Assembly (NCBI GenBank): GCA_027486005.1
Contig: JAIXPZ010000043.1
Span: 1-40,389, forward strand
Direction: 5' to 3'
DNA length: 40,389 bases
DNA from: Legionellales bacterium
GTDB lineage: Bacteria; Pseudomonadota; Gammaproteobacteria; JAGOUN01
Shown: in pieces, positions 29,479 through 37,502 of the stretch
Layout: each line of letters opens with the position of its first letter
Position numbering within the stretch: the stretch's first letter is position 1
The notes under the pieces: generated by a model
Database searches by the model: none
The model's input: only the letters and a program-made list of their open reading frames with translations
Told to the model about the DNA's origin: nothing
Program-made: the position numbers and the translations under genes

Positions 29479-30219
29479 ATGCGAATTTATCGTGTTTATT
29501 CTACATTCTCATTATCGCAGTCTGAAATCATTTTAAATAAAGAAACTAGCCACCATTTAGCTAATGTTTTACGTTGCCAAATAGGTGATATCTGTCATGT
29601 TTTTGATGGTTGCGGTAATGAAGTTAAAGCAAAAATTTCTGCGATTAATAAGTCACAAATCATTCTTCATACGCTAGAGATAGTAAAGAATGAAACTGAA
29701 TCTTGTTTAAAAATACATTTGTTTCAAGCTTTATGCAAAGGCGATAAAATGGATGTCATCATACAGAAAGCAGTTGAGTTAGGCGTGGCGGAAATTACCC
29801 CATTATTAACAGAGCGATGTGATGTCAAGTTAACTGGTGATCGTTTAGAAAAAAAAATGACGCATTGGCGGAATATTATTATCAATGCGACAGAGCAATC
29901 TGGTCGCGCCGTGTTGCCTAAACTACATTACCCTTTTTCTTTTGACGAAAGCATTCAATCGCAAGCGCAAAATTTATACGTGTTATTTACGCCACATACC
30001 AACCATAGAATTTCTGAACTAAGAGCAGGTCTTGTGCAAGCTCAACAAACTATTGCCATATTTATTGGCCCAGAAGGTGGTTTTAGTGAATTGGAAGAAT
30101 CACGAGCTTTGAATCAAGGAGTCTATGTTGCCGCTCTCGGAAAGCGAATCCTTAGAACGGAGACGGCTTCACTTGCCATAATAGCCAGTTTGCAAACATT
30201 GTGGGGGGATTTTTCTTGA
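29479..30219 (+). CDS. rsmE: RsmE, 16S rRNA m3U1498 methyltransferase
   Basis: The product has 246 residues and is a SPOUT methyltransferase. IGPEGGFSELE and LGKRILRTETA form the knot and SAM site; the N-terminal PUA-like part has HHLANVLR. It methylates U1498 in the 30S decoding region. It is the last gene of the mdh-rsmE run, and the hairpin starting 2 bp after its stop may end the transcript. Confidence 0.95.
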   Translation: MRIYRVYSTFSLSQSEIILNKETSHHLANVLRCQIGDICHVFDGCGNEVKAKISAINKSQIILHTLEIVKNETESCLKIHLFQALCKGDKMDVIIQKAVELGVAEITPLLTERCDVKLTGDRLEKKMTHWRNIIINATEQSGRAVLPKLHYPFSFDESIQSQAQNLYVLFTPHTNHRISELRAGLVQAQQTIAIFIGPEGGFSELEESRALNQGVYVAALGKRILRTETASLAIIASLQTLWGDFS

Positions 30220-30220
30220 C

Positions 30221-30269
30221 AAAAAACCTTGAAATATTAAACTTATACTTTAATTTTTCAAGGTTTTTT
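30221..30269. terminator. 14-bp inverted repeat between rsmE and the DUF4143 ATPase
   Basis: AAAAAACCTTGAAA (30221-30234) and TTTCAAGGTTTTTT (30256-30269) are perfect inverted repeats around a 21-nt AT-rich loop, ending in six T's. This could terminate the rsmE transcript. The right arm also holds the AAGG that serves the ATPase start at 30271, so the hairpin could hide that ribosome site. TTGACA at 30216-30221 adjoins the left arm, but no matching -10 box at normal spacing is seen. Confidence 0.55.
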
Positions 30270-30270
30270 C

Positions 30271-31428
30271 ATGAAAAGAACGTTTTATCTTCACCAAATT
30301 GCTAAAATGTTCAATGTGCACCCTATTTCAGCTCTGTTAGGTCCACGACAATGCGGTAAAACAACCTTGGCAAAAATGTATGCGAGTGAAAAAGAGCAGG
30401 TTCATTTTTTTGATTTAGAAGATCCAACCGATTTATATAGACTGCAAACACCTAAATTAGCTTTGGCTAACTTAACTGGTCTAGTAGTTATTGATGAAAT
30501 TCAAAAAATACCAGATCTTTTTTCTTATCTTCGTGTTTTAGTTGATAATAATTCTAATGTGCAGCTTCTTATATTAGGCAGCGCTTCACGTGATTTGATT
30601 CGTCAATCTTCAGAAACACTTGCTGGTCGCATTGGTTACATAGAGCTTACGCCATTTTCATTACAAGAAGTCTCTGACCAAGAAAAACTATTACTTTATG
30701 GTGGATTTCCTCGTGCTTACCTTGCAGATTCATGGGAGTCTAGCGTTCAATGGTTAAAAAGTTATATTTCTACTTTTCTTGAAAGAGATATTCCTAATTT
30801 GGGCATACAAATCCCCCCCGAAATGTTACGTCGTTTTTGGTTAATGTTAGCACACTATCATGGAGGGATATTTAATGCTTCGGAAATTGCACGATCTTTG
30901 CAAATAAGTGGACCAAGCACCCGTCGCTACTTAGATATTTTGACAGGAACATTTATGGTCAGACAATTGTCTCCATGGTTTGCTAACATTAAAAAACGTC
31001 AAGTGAAACAGCCCAAAATTTATTTTAAAGATAGCGGCATTTATCATGCTTTGGTTGGCGTCACAACAAAAGAAGCATTAAATACTTATGCAAAATTAGG
31101 TTCTTCTTGGGAGGGATTTGCATTAGAAGAAATTATCCGAGTCCATCGAGCAGTCCCAGAAGAATGTTATTTTTGGGCTACACATTCTGGCGCTGAATTA
31201 GATTTGCTCATTGTTCAGGAAGGTAAGAAGCATGGGTTTGAATTTAAATATTCCGATGTTCCTCGATTGAAAGCATCCATGATGACAGCATTTGAAGATC
31301 TTCATTTAGATAGTTTAACAGTAATCTATCCTGGAGATAAAAATTTTCAATTAAGCGAATCTCACTCGTCGATTATAGCATGTGGGTTAAGCCTTTATGT
31401 TGAAAATAAAATAGGAGAAGCTGAATGA
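30271..31428 (+). CDS. AAA_14/DUF4143 ATPase
   Basis: The product has 385 residues. Walker A is GPRQCGKT (24-31), Walker B is LVVIDE (71-76), and a winged-helix-like middle part precedes the DUF4143 C-terminus. The latter has GAELDLLIVQ and FEFKYSD, a nuclease-like D...E-x-K arrangement. The family's function is unknown. Its last four bases overlap the coq7 start (ATGA), so coq7 translation is coupled to it. Confidence 0.88.
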   Translation: MKRTFYLHQIAKMFNVHPISALLGPRQCGKTTLAKMYASEKEQVHFFDLEDPTDLYRLQTPKLALANLTGLVVIDEIQKIPDLFSYLRVLVDNNSNVQLLILGSASRDLIRQSSETLAGRIGYIELTPFSLQEVSDQEKLLLYGGFPRAYLADSWESSVQWLKSYISTFLERDIPNLGIQIPPEMLRRFWLMLAHYHGGIFNASEIARSLQISGPSTRRYLDILTGTFMVRQLSPWFANIKKRQVKQPKIYFKDSGIYHALVGVTTKEALNTYAKLGSSWEGFALEEIIRVHRAVPEECYFWATHSGAELDLLIVQEGKKHGFEFKYSDVPRLKASMMTAFEDLHLDSLTVIYPGDKNFQLSESHSSIIACGLSLYVENKIGEAE

Positions 31429-32066
31429 ACCGCAATTTTTCTTTGATTGATACTTTCTTAATTCATGCAGATTTAGCACGAAAAACATTATGCATTCAAC
31501 CGAAAGAGCATGTGCGCACTTACCCTGCTGAAAAAGTGCTAGAAAACATGATGACAGAACAAGAAAAAAAGCATGCAGCCGGGCTAATGCGCGTCAATCA
31601 TTCAGGCGAAGTTTGCGCACAAGCCTTATATCAAGGCCAAGCGCTAACAGCGCGCTCATTGCTTATTAAAGAAAAAATGCAGCAAGCTGCGGATGAAGAG
31701 TTAGATCATTTGGCGTGGTGTAATCAACGTTTGTATGAATTGGGCAGTCATACCAGTTATCTCAATTTTGTTTGGTATTGCGGTGCATTAAGTATTGGAA
31801 TAGTGGCTGGTGTAGTCGGAGACCGTTGGAGCTTAGGGTTTTTAGCCGAAACAGAAGATCAAGTGGTGCGACATCTTGAGTCTCATCTCGGTACATTGCC
31901 ACAACAAGATGAGAAAAGCCGCGTGATTATTGAGCAAATGCGCGAGGATGAATCCAGTCATCGTGATATGGCGCGCGATGCAGGTGCAGCGAACTTGCCA
32001 GATTTTATACAAAAGATGATGATGGCGAGTTCAAAAGTAATGACTAAAATTGCTTACTATTTATAG
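31425..32066 (+). CDS. coq7: Coq7-type demethoxyubiquinone hydroxylase
   Basis: The product has 213 residues. The di-iron ligands are recognisable: E62 in NHSGEVCAQ, E92 and H95 in EELDHLAW, the central H of LESHLG and the C-terminal EDESSHRDMA. It hydroxylates the ring in the penultimate oxygenation step of ubiquinone synthesis, replacing the flavoenzyme UbiF. It ends 4 bp before the convergent DUF4143 pseudogene. Confidence 0.95.
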   Translation: MNRNFSLIDTFLIHADLARKTLCIQPKEHVRTYPAEKVLENMMTEQEKKHAAGLMRVNHSGEVCAQALYQGQALTARSLLIKEKMQQAADEELDHLAWCNQRLYELGSHTSYLNFVWYCGALSIGIVAGVVGDRWSLGFLAETEDQVVRHLESHLGTLPQQDEKSRVIIEQMREDESSHRDMARDAGAANLPDFIQKMMMASSKVMTKIAYYL

Positions 32067-32070
32067 CAAA

Positions 32071-33238
32071 TCACATAATAGGCTTGTGACAAGTAATAAT
32101 TTCGTCCTTCCAGAGGCGTGTTAAAAAATCTTCCCAATATAAGATAATTATATTGTCTTTTATTCGATTAATTTTATCCTGGCTCACAAGAATATATTTT
32201 TTAAATAAATTTTCTTCTGCCATCGCTTTTAGACCTTTAAGATGTTTTTCTTGAATATTATTACTACTTTTTACTTCGATAGCAATATCGTCACCAATGA
32301 CAAAATCAACTTCTTGTCCATTTTTCGATTGCCAATAACACAATGATTGTCGAAGTCTACGATAGCTAAGATAAGCGCGTAATTCTAATGCAATAAAGTG
32401 TTCAAATAAGTTTCCGAAAATATCTGTGTTTTCAGGAACGCTGTCAATTTTAGCTAATATATTTTTTACACCTAAATCGAAATAATAAAATTTAGCAGTG
32501 CTAATAGCTTTGCGCTTTTTCGTTTTAGTATAAGCAGGCAATGAAAAACCTAGGAAAGAGTCTTCAAGAATACTGTAATATTCCCGAATTGTAGAGGCAG
32601 AAATGCCAACATCGTTGCTGATATTTGCATAGTTAAGCATTGTCCCGCTAGTGATCGCAGATATTTCTAGAAATCTTGCAAAAGCTTGTAATTTTAATAC
32701 GACAGCTTCCGCAATAATTTCTTCTTTTAAATAAGTATCAATATAAGCATATAAATCCTCCTGTGGCGCATCACTAAGATAAACCATAGGTAAACCGCCG
32801 TGTAATAAATAATGTTTCAAACTGAAAGTTTCTATTTCATGATAAGTGAGAGGAAATAGCTTAGCTTCTCGAGCTCTTCCTGCTAGCAGATTGGCGCCTC
32901 CACGCTTTAATTTTCTAGCGCTACTGCCAGTAAGCAAAAACTTGATTTGGTTTTCTTCAATTAACCTATGTACTTCATTCAATAACATAGGAATACGTTG
33001 CACTTCATCAATGACCACAATAGAGTGATCCTCGTAAGCAGTAATAATGGATTCTAGGTCTTCAGGGCGATTGCTGAGACGTAAATAATGTTCACTGCGC
33101 AGTAAATTTATAATCGGAATAGCTGAGCTTAATTGTTGTCGAATCAAAAACGATTTTCCTGTGCCTCGCGGCCCAAATAGAAAATGTGATTTTTTTTTGC
33201 AGCAATGGCATTAATTCAAGAGTTCTTTTTATATGCAA
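32071..33238 (-). pseudogene. AAA_14/DUF4143 ATPase, frameshifted in a 9-A run
   Basis: The last 358 codons form an open DUF4143 frame (Walker B SIVVIDEVQ; C-terminal VDFVIGDDIAIEVKSS, nuclease-like). The Walker A motif FGPRGTGKS lies just upstream in the same frame, but a stop precedes it and no start exists there. A TTG at 33238, 6 nt after AGAGG, opens a frame that would join it (MPLLQKK then SHFLFGPRG) if the A-run (33190-33198 on the plus strand as nine T's) had eight A's. The joined protein would have 388 residues. It is thus a recent pseudogene, a sequencing error, or a gene rescued by transcriptional slippage. Confidence 0.8.
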
Positions 33239-33364
33239 AACTAACCTCTGGCAATAAAATTATCCGATAATCAGGGATTGTATCGTTGAATATCTTGATA
33301 ATCAACGGATGAAGACCTGATTAGTTAGATATTATTGCAAGTAAAATGCATTCACTTGAATGGA

Positions 33365-33697
33365 CTATAATCCAAAAAAAGTCGGATTTAAAATAAAGAT
33401 CATAGTTTGAATAATCCACAATGCCCAAAAAATTTCCTTTATATGCGGCATAGTGTTACGTTTCATGCACCAATATATTCCTGCTGGGACAAATGTGACA
33501 ACGAGTGGAACCGCAAGAAATGCCAGTACCTTTTTAATCCAGCCACCTGCGCCATTGTTTGAAAAGACTTCGCCCAAATAGTTTGAAAGCCAGCTTTGCA
33601 AGTCCATCCAGACCCCAAAGACTGTGTGAATAAAGCTATGACCCAATAGCACGATTAAGGTGAGAATGACAAGAGCAGCGAGGTGTTTTATCAACAT
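33365..33697 (-). CDS. small membrane protein of unknown function
   Basis: The product has 110 residues with three predicted membrane segments (about 4-24, 56-77 and 86-105). It is divergent from mnmE. I do not recognise the family. Confidence 0.65.
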   Translation of the reverse strand: MLIKHLAALVILTLIVLLGHSFIHTVFGVWMDLQSWLSNYLGEVFSNNGAGGWIKKVLAFLAVPLVVTFVPAGIYWCMKRNTMPHIKEIFWALWIIQTMIFILNPTFFGL

Positions 33698-33773
33698 GGT
33701 GTATTCCTACTAGATTTTTTAGCATTCTATCGTAATTGACGTTAATATTGAAATATAACAAGAGGGATTTATT

Positions 33774-35138
33774 TTGATTAGTATTTCTAAAGAAACCATC
33801 ACTGCAATTGCAACCCCCTCTGGTCGAGGCGGTGTAGGTATTGTGCGCGTTTCTGGTCCATTAAGTTTATCTATTGCAAAAAATATAATAGGGTTTGAAC
33901 CAAAAACGCGCCATGCGCATTATGCTTCTTTTACCAATCCATCGCGGGAAGTGATAGATCAGGGGGTTGCGCTTTTTTTCCAGGCACCCAATTCATTTAC
34001 TGGCGAAGATGTATTGGAGTTACAGGGGCATGGCGGGCCAGTGGTGCTGGATCGATTGCTCAAATGTATTTTAGAACAAGGTGCGCGATTAGCACGACCA
34101 GGTGAGTTTTCAGAACAAGCTTTCTTTAATAATAAAATGGATCTGACGCAAGCCGAAGCAGTCGCGGATTTAATTAATGCGGAATCAGAACATGCCGCAC
34201 GTTGCGCTGTGCGCTCTTTGCAAGGAGATTTTTCTACACAAATCCATGCAATTGTGGATCAGATGATTCAATTACGAATGTATATTGAAGCTGCGATTGA
34301 TTTCCCTGAAGAAGAAATTGATTTTCTTTCTCAAAGCCATGTTTTAGGCGATACCAAAAAACTATTAGAAGCCCTTGAGCAGTTGTTAGCGAAGGCACAG
34401 CAAGGCACATTAATCCGTGATGGAATTACCGTGGTGATTTCAGGCGAACCTAACGTAGGAAAATCAAGCTTACTTAATTTATTAAGTGGAAGAGAGAGTG
34501 CAATTGTAACAGAAATTGCTGGAACTACGCGCGATATATTAAGAGAGAAAATTATTCTTGATGGCATGCCGTTACATGTTATTGATACCGCTGGTTTGCG
34601 AGAAACGAATGATGTCGTCGAGCAAGAAGGTATTCGCCGCGCTAAAGCAGCGCTGCTAGAAGCAGATTTAGTCATTTATATTGTTGATGTTTCGCAAGAG
34701 AAAAATATTGATGTCGCTCTTGAATCATTGTCAAAAAATATCCCTAAAAATATTCCCAGCATTGTTGTTCTTAATAAAATTGATTTAACCACGCTCTCAA
34801 ATAAAAGAGAGGAATATCATGATAGAACGTTAGTTTATGTTTCTATCAAACAACCATTAGGCATAGATTTGTTGGTGAGTATTTTAAAGGAAAAAGTGGG
34901 TTTTGAACAAACTTTTGCGGAAGGTAATTTTATAGCAAGACGTCGACATCTTCACGCGCTTAATCAAGCGATGCAACATATTCAATACGGTATTATGCAA
35001 TTGGAAACTTATAAAGCCGGTGAATTACTCGCAGAAGAATTAAGAATGGCTCAGAAATCCTTAAGTAGTATTACTGGTGTATTTACTTCGGATGATTTAC
35101 TTGGTGAAATATTCTCGAGTTTTTGTATTGGGAAATGA
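33774..35138 (+). CDS. mnmE: MnmE, tRNA-modifying GTPase
   Basis: The product has 454 residues. The N-terminal folate-binding domain (ATPSGRGGVGIVRVSG), the inserted G domain (GEPNVGKSSLLN, DTAGLRET, NKID) and the invariant C-terminal CIGK are all present. It works with MnmG. The start is TTG, with AGAGGGA about 7 nt upstream; no ATG fits. It is usually next to yidC, from which it is separated here by more than 12 kb. Confidence 0.97.
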   Translation: MISISKETITAIATPSGRGGVGIVRVSGPLSLSIAKNIIGFEPKTRHAHYASFTNPSREVIDQGVALFFQAPNSFTGEDVLELQGHGGPVVLDRLLKCILEQGARLARPGEFSEQAFFNNKMDLTQAEAVADLINAESEHAARCAVRSLQGDFSTQIHAIVDQMIQLRMYIEAAIDFPEEEIDFLSQSHVLGDTKKLLEALEQLLAKAQQGTLIRDGITVVISGEPNVGKSSLLNLLSGRESAIVTEIAGTTRDILREKIILDGMPLHVIDTAGLRETNDVVEQEGIRRAKAALLEADLVIYIVDVSQEKNIDVALESLSKNIPKNIPSIVVLNKIDLTTLSNKREEYHDRTLVYVSIKQPLGIDLLVSILKEKVGFEQTFAEGNFIARRRHLHALNQAMQHIQYGIMQLETYKAGELLAEELRMAQKSLSSITGVFTSDDLLGEIFSSFCIGK

Positions 35139-35178
35139 AAAGCCCCTTGACTATTTGGCTAAATCATGCGCAATATAT

Positions 35179-35194
35179 CCTATGATTTCATAGG
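35179..35194. promoter_or_regulatory. dyad overlapping the ribosome site of the 727-residue gene
   Basis: CCTATGATTTCATAGG is a perfect inverted repeat, and its right arm overlaps the AGGAG (35192-35196) used by the ATG at 35203. It could be a repressor site or an RNA hairpin covering the ribosome site. TTGACT at 35150-35155 with CAATAT 18 bp on is a possible promoter. Confidence 0.5.
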
Positions 35195-35202
35195 AGTGAG
35201 CT

Positions 35203-37386
35203 ATGTTTGGTCGAAAAAAAAATATTCAGAACGAGGTTGTCAGTCCTACAGAGCAGCGGCTGCGTCAACTTGTAACTGCCTGTCGAGAGCCCAATCAAGA
35301 TATTAATATAACAGTAATATGTGAAAGATTTATTGCGTTTAAAGAGAAATATAACGGTAGTTATGTTGAGTACTTAATAACAATAGAAGAGGCTATTTCT
35401 GCGGCAATACACGATTTTTCATCTGGGCCTTTATTGGATATTATCGTATTGAAGCGATCACTAGAGACGATACTGCAAACGTATACGCGTGAGCGCCGTG
35501 GGGAACGAACACTTAACAACAGTACTATTGTTGAGTTTCTGGGGGATCTCATAGAAGATATCGAGGCAGCTATTCCTCTGCCGCTATATAGTCAATATAA
35601 GCCTGATCATATTCAGAAATATCAAGACAGTATTGGAGCGGTTGTTGGTCAAAGCGGAGAGCAAGATGAATCTCTTCTCTTTTCTGTAGCTCGTGTCTTT
35701 ATTGGTTGGTGTGGCGATTATCAAGAGATAAATAACTCGCTTGTGACAAGAAAGTTGATGTTTTCCATAGGTAAAAAGATCGATAGTACATTGGCAGAAA
35801 TGCAAAAAAACAATGAATACAAGGGTTACACACTCGATTTATTTCGTTCACTGGAGGTCATACTGAATGACTATCAGTCGATTTACGAGTCTAATCATGC
35901 AGCGCCTTTTAAAGGATATGGACAATGTTATCGGATGATACAAGCATATGTGAGTGCCTTAAATAAGAGTTTAATCGATCCCGAGCGTTTGCAGATTATT
36001 AAATCATTTGTTAACGATCTCAATCAGCCTGAGACTAATCTGAAACGAATAGCCCAAAATTTTTTACTCCATTTTTCCGACAGTAGTGTTTATAGTGAGT
36101 TAGATCAACAATGGATAGCAAAAATACGTGAGGTGATGAGTGATTCCATCAATAGATTTAACTTTGGAAAAGATAGATATTATTTTCAAGAGCATTCACT
36201 CATCGATCCATTGAAAAAAATACTTTTTTCAGAGGAGAGTTCTCCGAACGTGAAAAACTTTGTCAATGACAATATTAACATTCCAGCGTCTGACCCTCTC
36301 TACTACAAGGATTATTTTGACAGAGGGTATAAAGAAAACCTGACGTTACAGAATGCAGGAGCCTTTAAAGCAGATTTTCATAGACATGGAAGTTCCACTG
36401 TTATGTCAGGGAAGCGACTTAATCAAGACATACTTAAATGTGAGCGAGGGGTTCCGCCTCCTTTTGATCACTATCCCAGCATCGTAGAAGAAAATCTTTT
36501 TTCTGACGCCAGTTATTCACTTGGTTTTAAGAATGCATTGTATAAATTATTTTGTAGACACACAAATCAAGTATCTTTATCTTACCTGTCGAAATATTGG
36601 CCAGCCTTTTATTTTGGTCCAGAAACCGAAGATTCTAAGGCTCCTGATTTTTGTTTTAAACAAGTGAATGATCCCTGGCCAGTACTTTTTTATCCTATAA
36701 AAAATGGTTATGGAATAGTTCAAAAAAACGGATTGAAGATGGAAAAAAATCCAAAATATTTATCAGAATTACAATTAATTAAACTCATGTCAGAGAGAGA
36801 GGGAAAGTTGTCTCCTTATCACGGCATCATTTCTATGGGGTACGAGTTAACGCTAGAGAGTGAGAATCCGAATCCAGATAATGTTACCGTTAGGTGCATA
36901 GATCTTAAATGCGAGATACTTAAAACACAAGACGATGAAAAAATGAATCAGGTGCTTGACCAGTTATTCGAAAAAATTCAAGAAAAAGCAGCGTTGATTC
37001 TTCCTTGGCAACGTGTTGATGTAGAGGTGAGTTTATTTGCGTATGGTGTAGCGATCAAGCCTGAGTACGACCTAACAGGTCATCAATTGCAAGAAATTGC
37101 CAAAGCTTTTTGTGCGGTTGTGCGTGAAAATTATTCTTCCCCAACCCCCAATACCACGATTGATGAGATGAATCATCTAACTACGTTGATTAAAGAAGCG
37201 ATTCTTACTTATCAAGCAACTGGTCTTGATCCTGAAGCTATTAATAGGCTGAGTAAACAAGTGCACGTATTGAGGCAGAGTTTTCAGACTAGAAGCAGCG
37301 GGTATTCGCCGAGTATGTTTTCATCTCCTTCTGCTGAGCCACCACCACTCCCTTCTTCGAAGTTCGGGCCGCTTGAAATAGGCTAG
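35203..37386 (+). CDS. 727-residue protein of unknown function, candidate secreted effector
   Basis: The product is soluble-looking, with no signal peptide or membrane segment. Residues 1-330 are mainly helical; the middle (about 385-560) is mixed and aromatic-rich; the tail is Ser/Pro-rich (SAEPPPLPSSKFGP). The start has a good AGGAG. I recognise no catalytic motif. Large, non-conserved, single genes with disordered polar tails are typical of type IV effectors in Legionellales, but no secretion genes lie in the window, so this is inference. It converges on the membrane protein gene at 37503-39347. Confidence 0.7.
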   Translation: MFGRKKNIQNEVVSPTEQRLRQLVTACREPNQDINITVICERFIAFKEKYNGSYVEYLITIEEAISAAIHDFSSGPLLDIIVLKRSLETILQTYTRERRGERTLNNSTIVEFLGDLIEDIEAAIPLPLYSQYKPDHIQKYQDSIGAVVGQSGEQDESLLFSVARVFIGWCGDYQEINNSLVTRKLMFSIGKKIDSTLAEMQKNNEYKGYTLDLFRSLEVILNDYQSIYESNHAAPFKGYGQCYRMIQAYVSALNKSLIDPERLQIIKSFVNDLNQPETNLKRIAQNFLLHFSDSSVYSELDQQWIAKIREVMSDSINRFNFGKDRYYFQEHSLIDPLKKILFSEESSPNVKNFVNDNINIPASDPLYYKDYFDRGYKENLTLQNAGAFKADFHRHGSSTVMSGKRLNQDILKCERGVPPPFDHYPSIVEENLFSDASYSLGFKNALYKLFCRHTNQVSLSYLSKYWPAFYFGPETEDSKAPDFCFKQVNDPWPVLFYPIKNGYGIVQKNGLKMEKNPKYLSELQLIKLMSEREGKLSPYHGIISMGYELTLESENPNPDNVTVRCIDLKCEILKTQDDEKMNQVLDQLFEKIQEKAALILPWQRVDVEVSLFAYGVAIKPEYDLTGHQLQEIAKAFCAVVRENYSSPTPNTTIDEMNHLTTLIKEAILTYQATGLDPEAINRLSKQVHVLRQSFQTRSSGYSPSMFSSPSAEPPPLPSSKFGPLEIG

Positions 37387-37430
37387 TGACTCGCCAATAA
37401 AACTTGGTATTGTTTCTCAATGCCTTAAAT

Positions 37431-37495
37431 CCCGCGGTCGGAGCCGCGGGGCGACAGAAAAATTGGTACAAGGGCGACAGTCAATTGCCCTTGTA
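37431..37495. repeat. two GC-rich hairpins between convergent genes
   Basis: CCCGCGG (37431-37437) and CCGCGGG (37444-37450) form one perfect hairpin. TACAAGGGC (37467-37475) and GCCCTTGTA (37487-37495) form a second. GGCGACAG follows or overlaps each (37450-37457 and 37473-37480). They stand out from the AT-rich surroundings and may be a decayed mobile element or a two-way terminator. Confidence 0.5.
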
Positions 37496-37502
37496 TGGAT
37501 GG

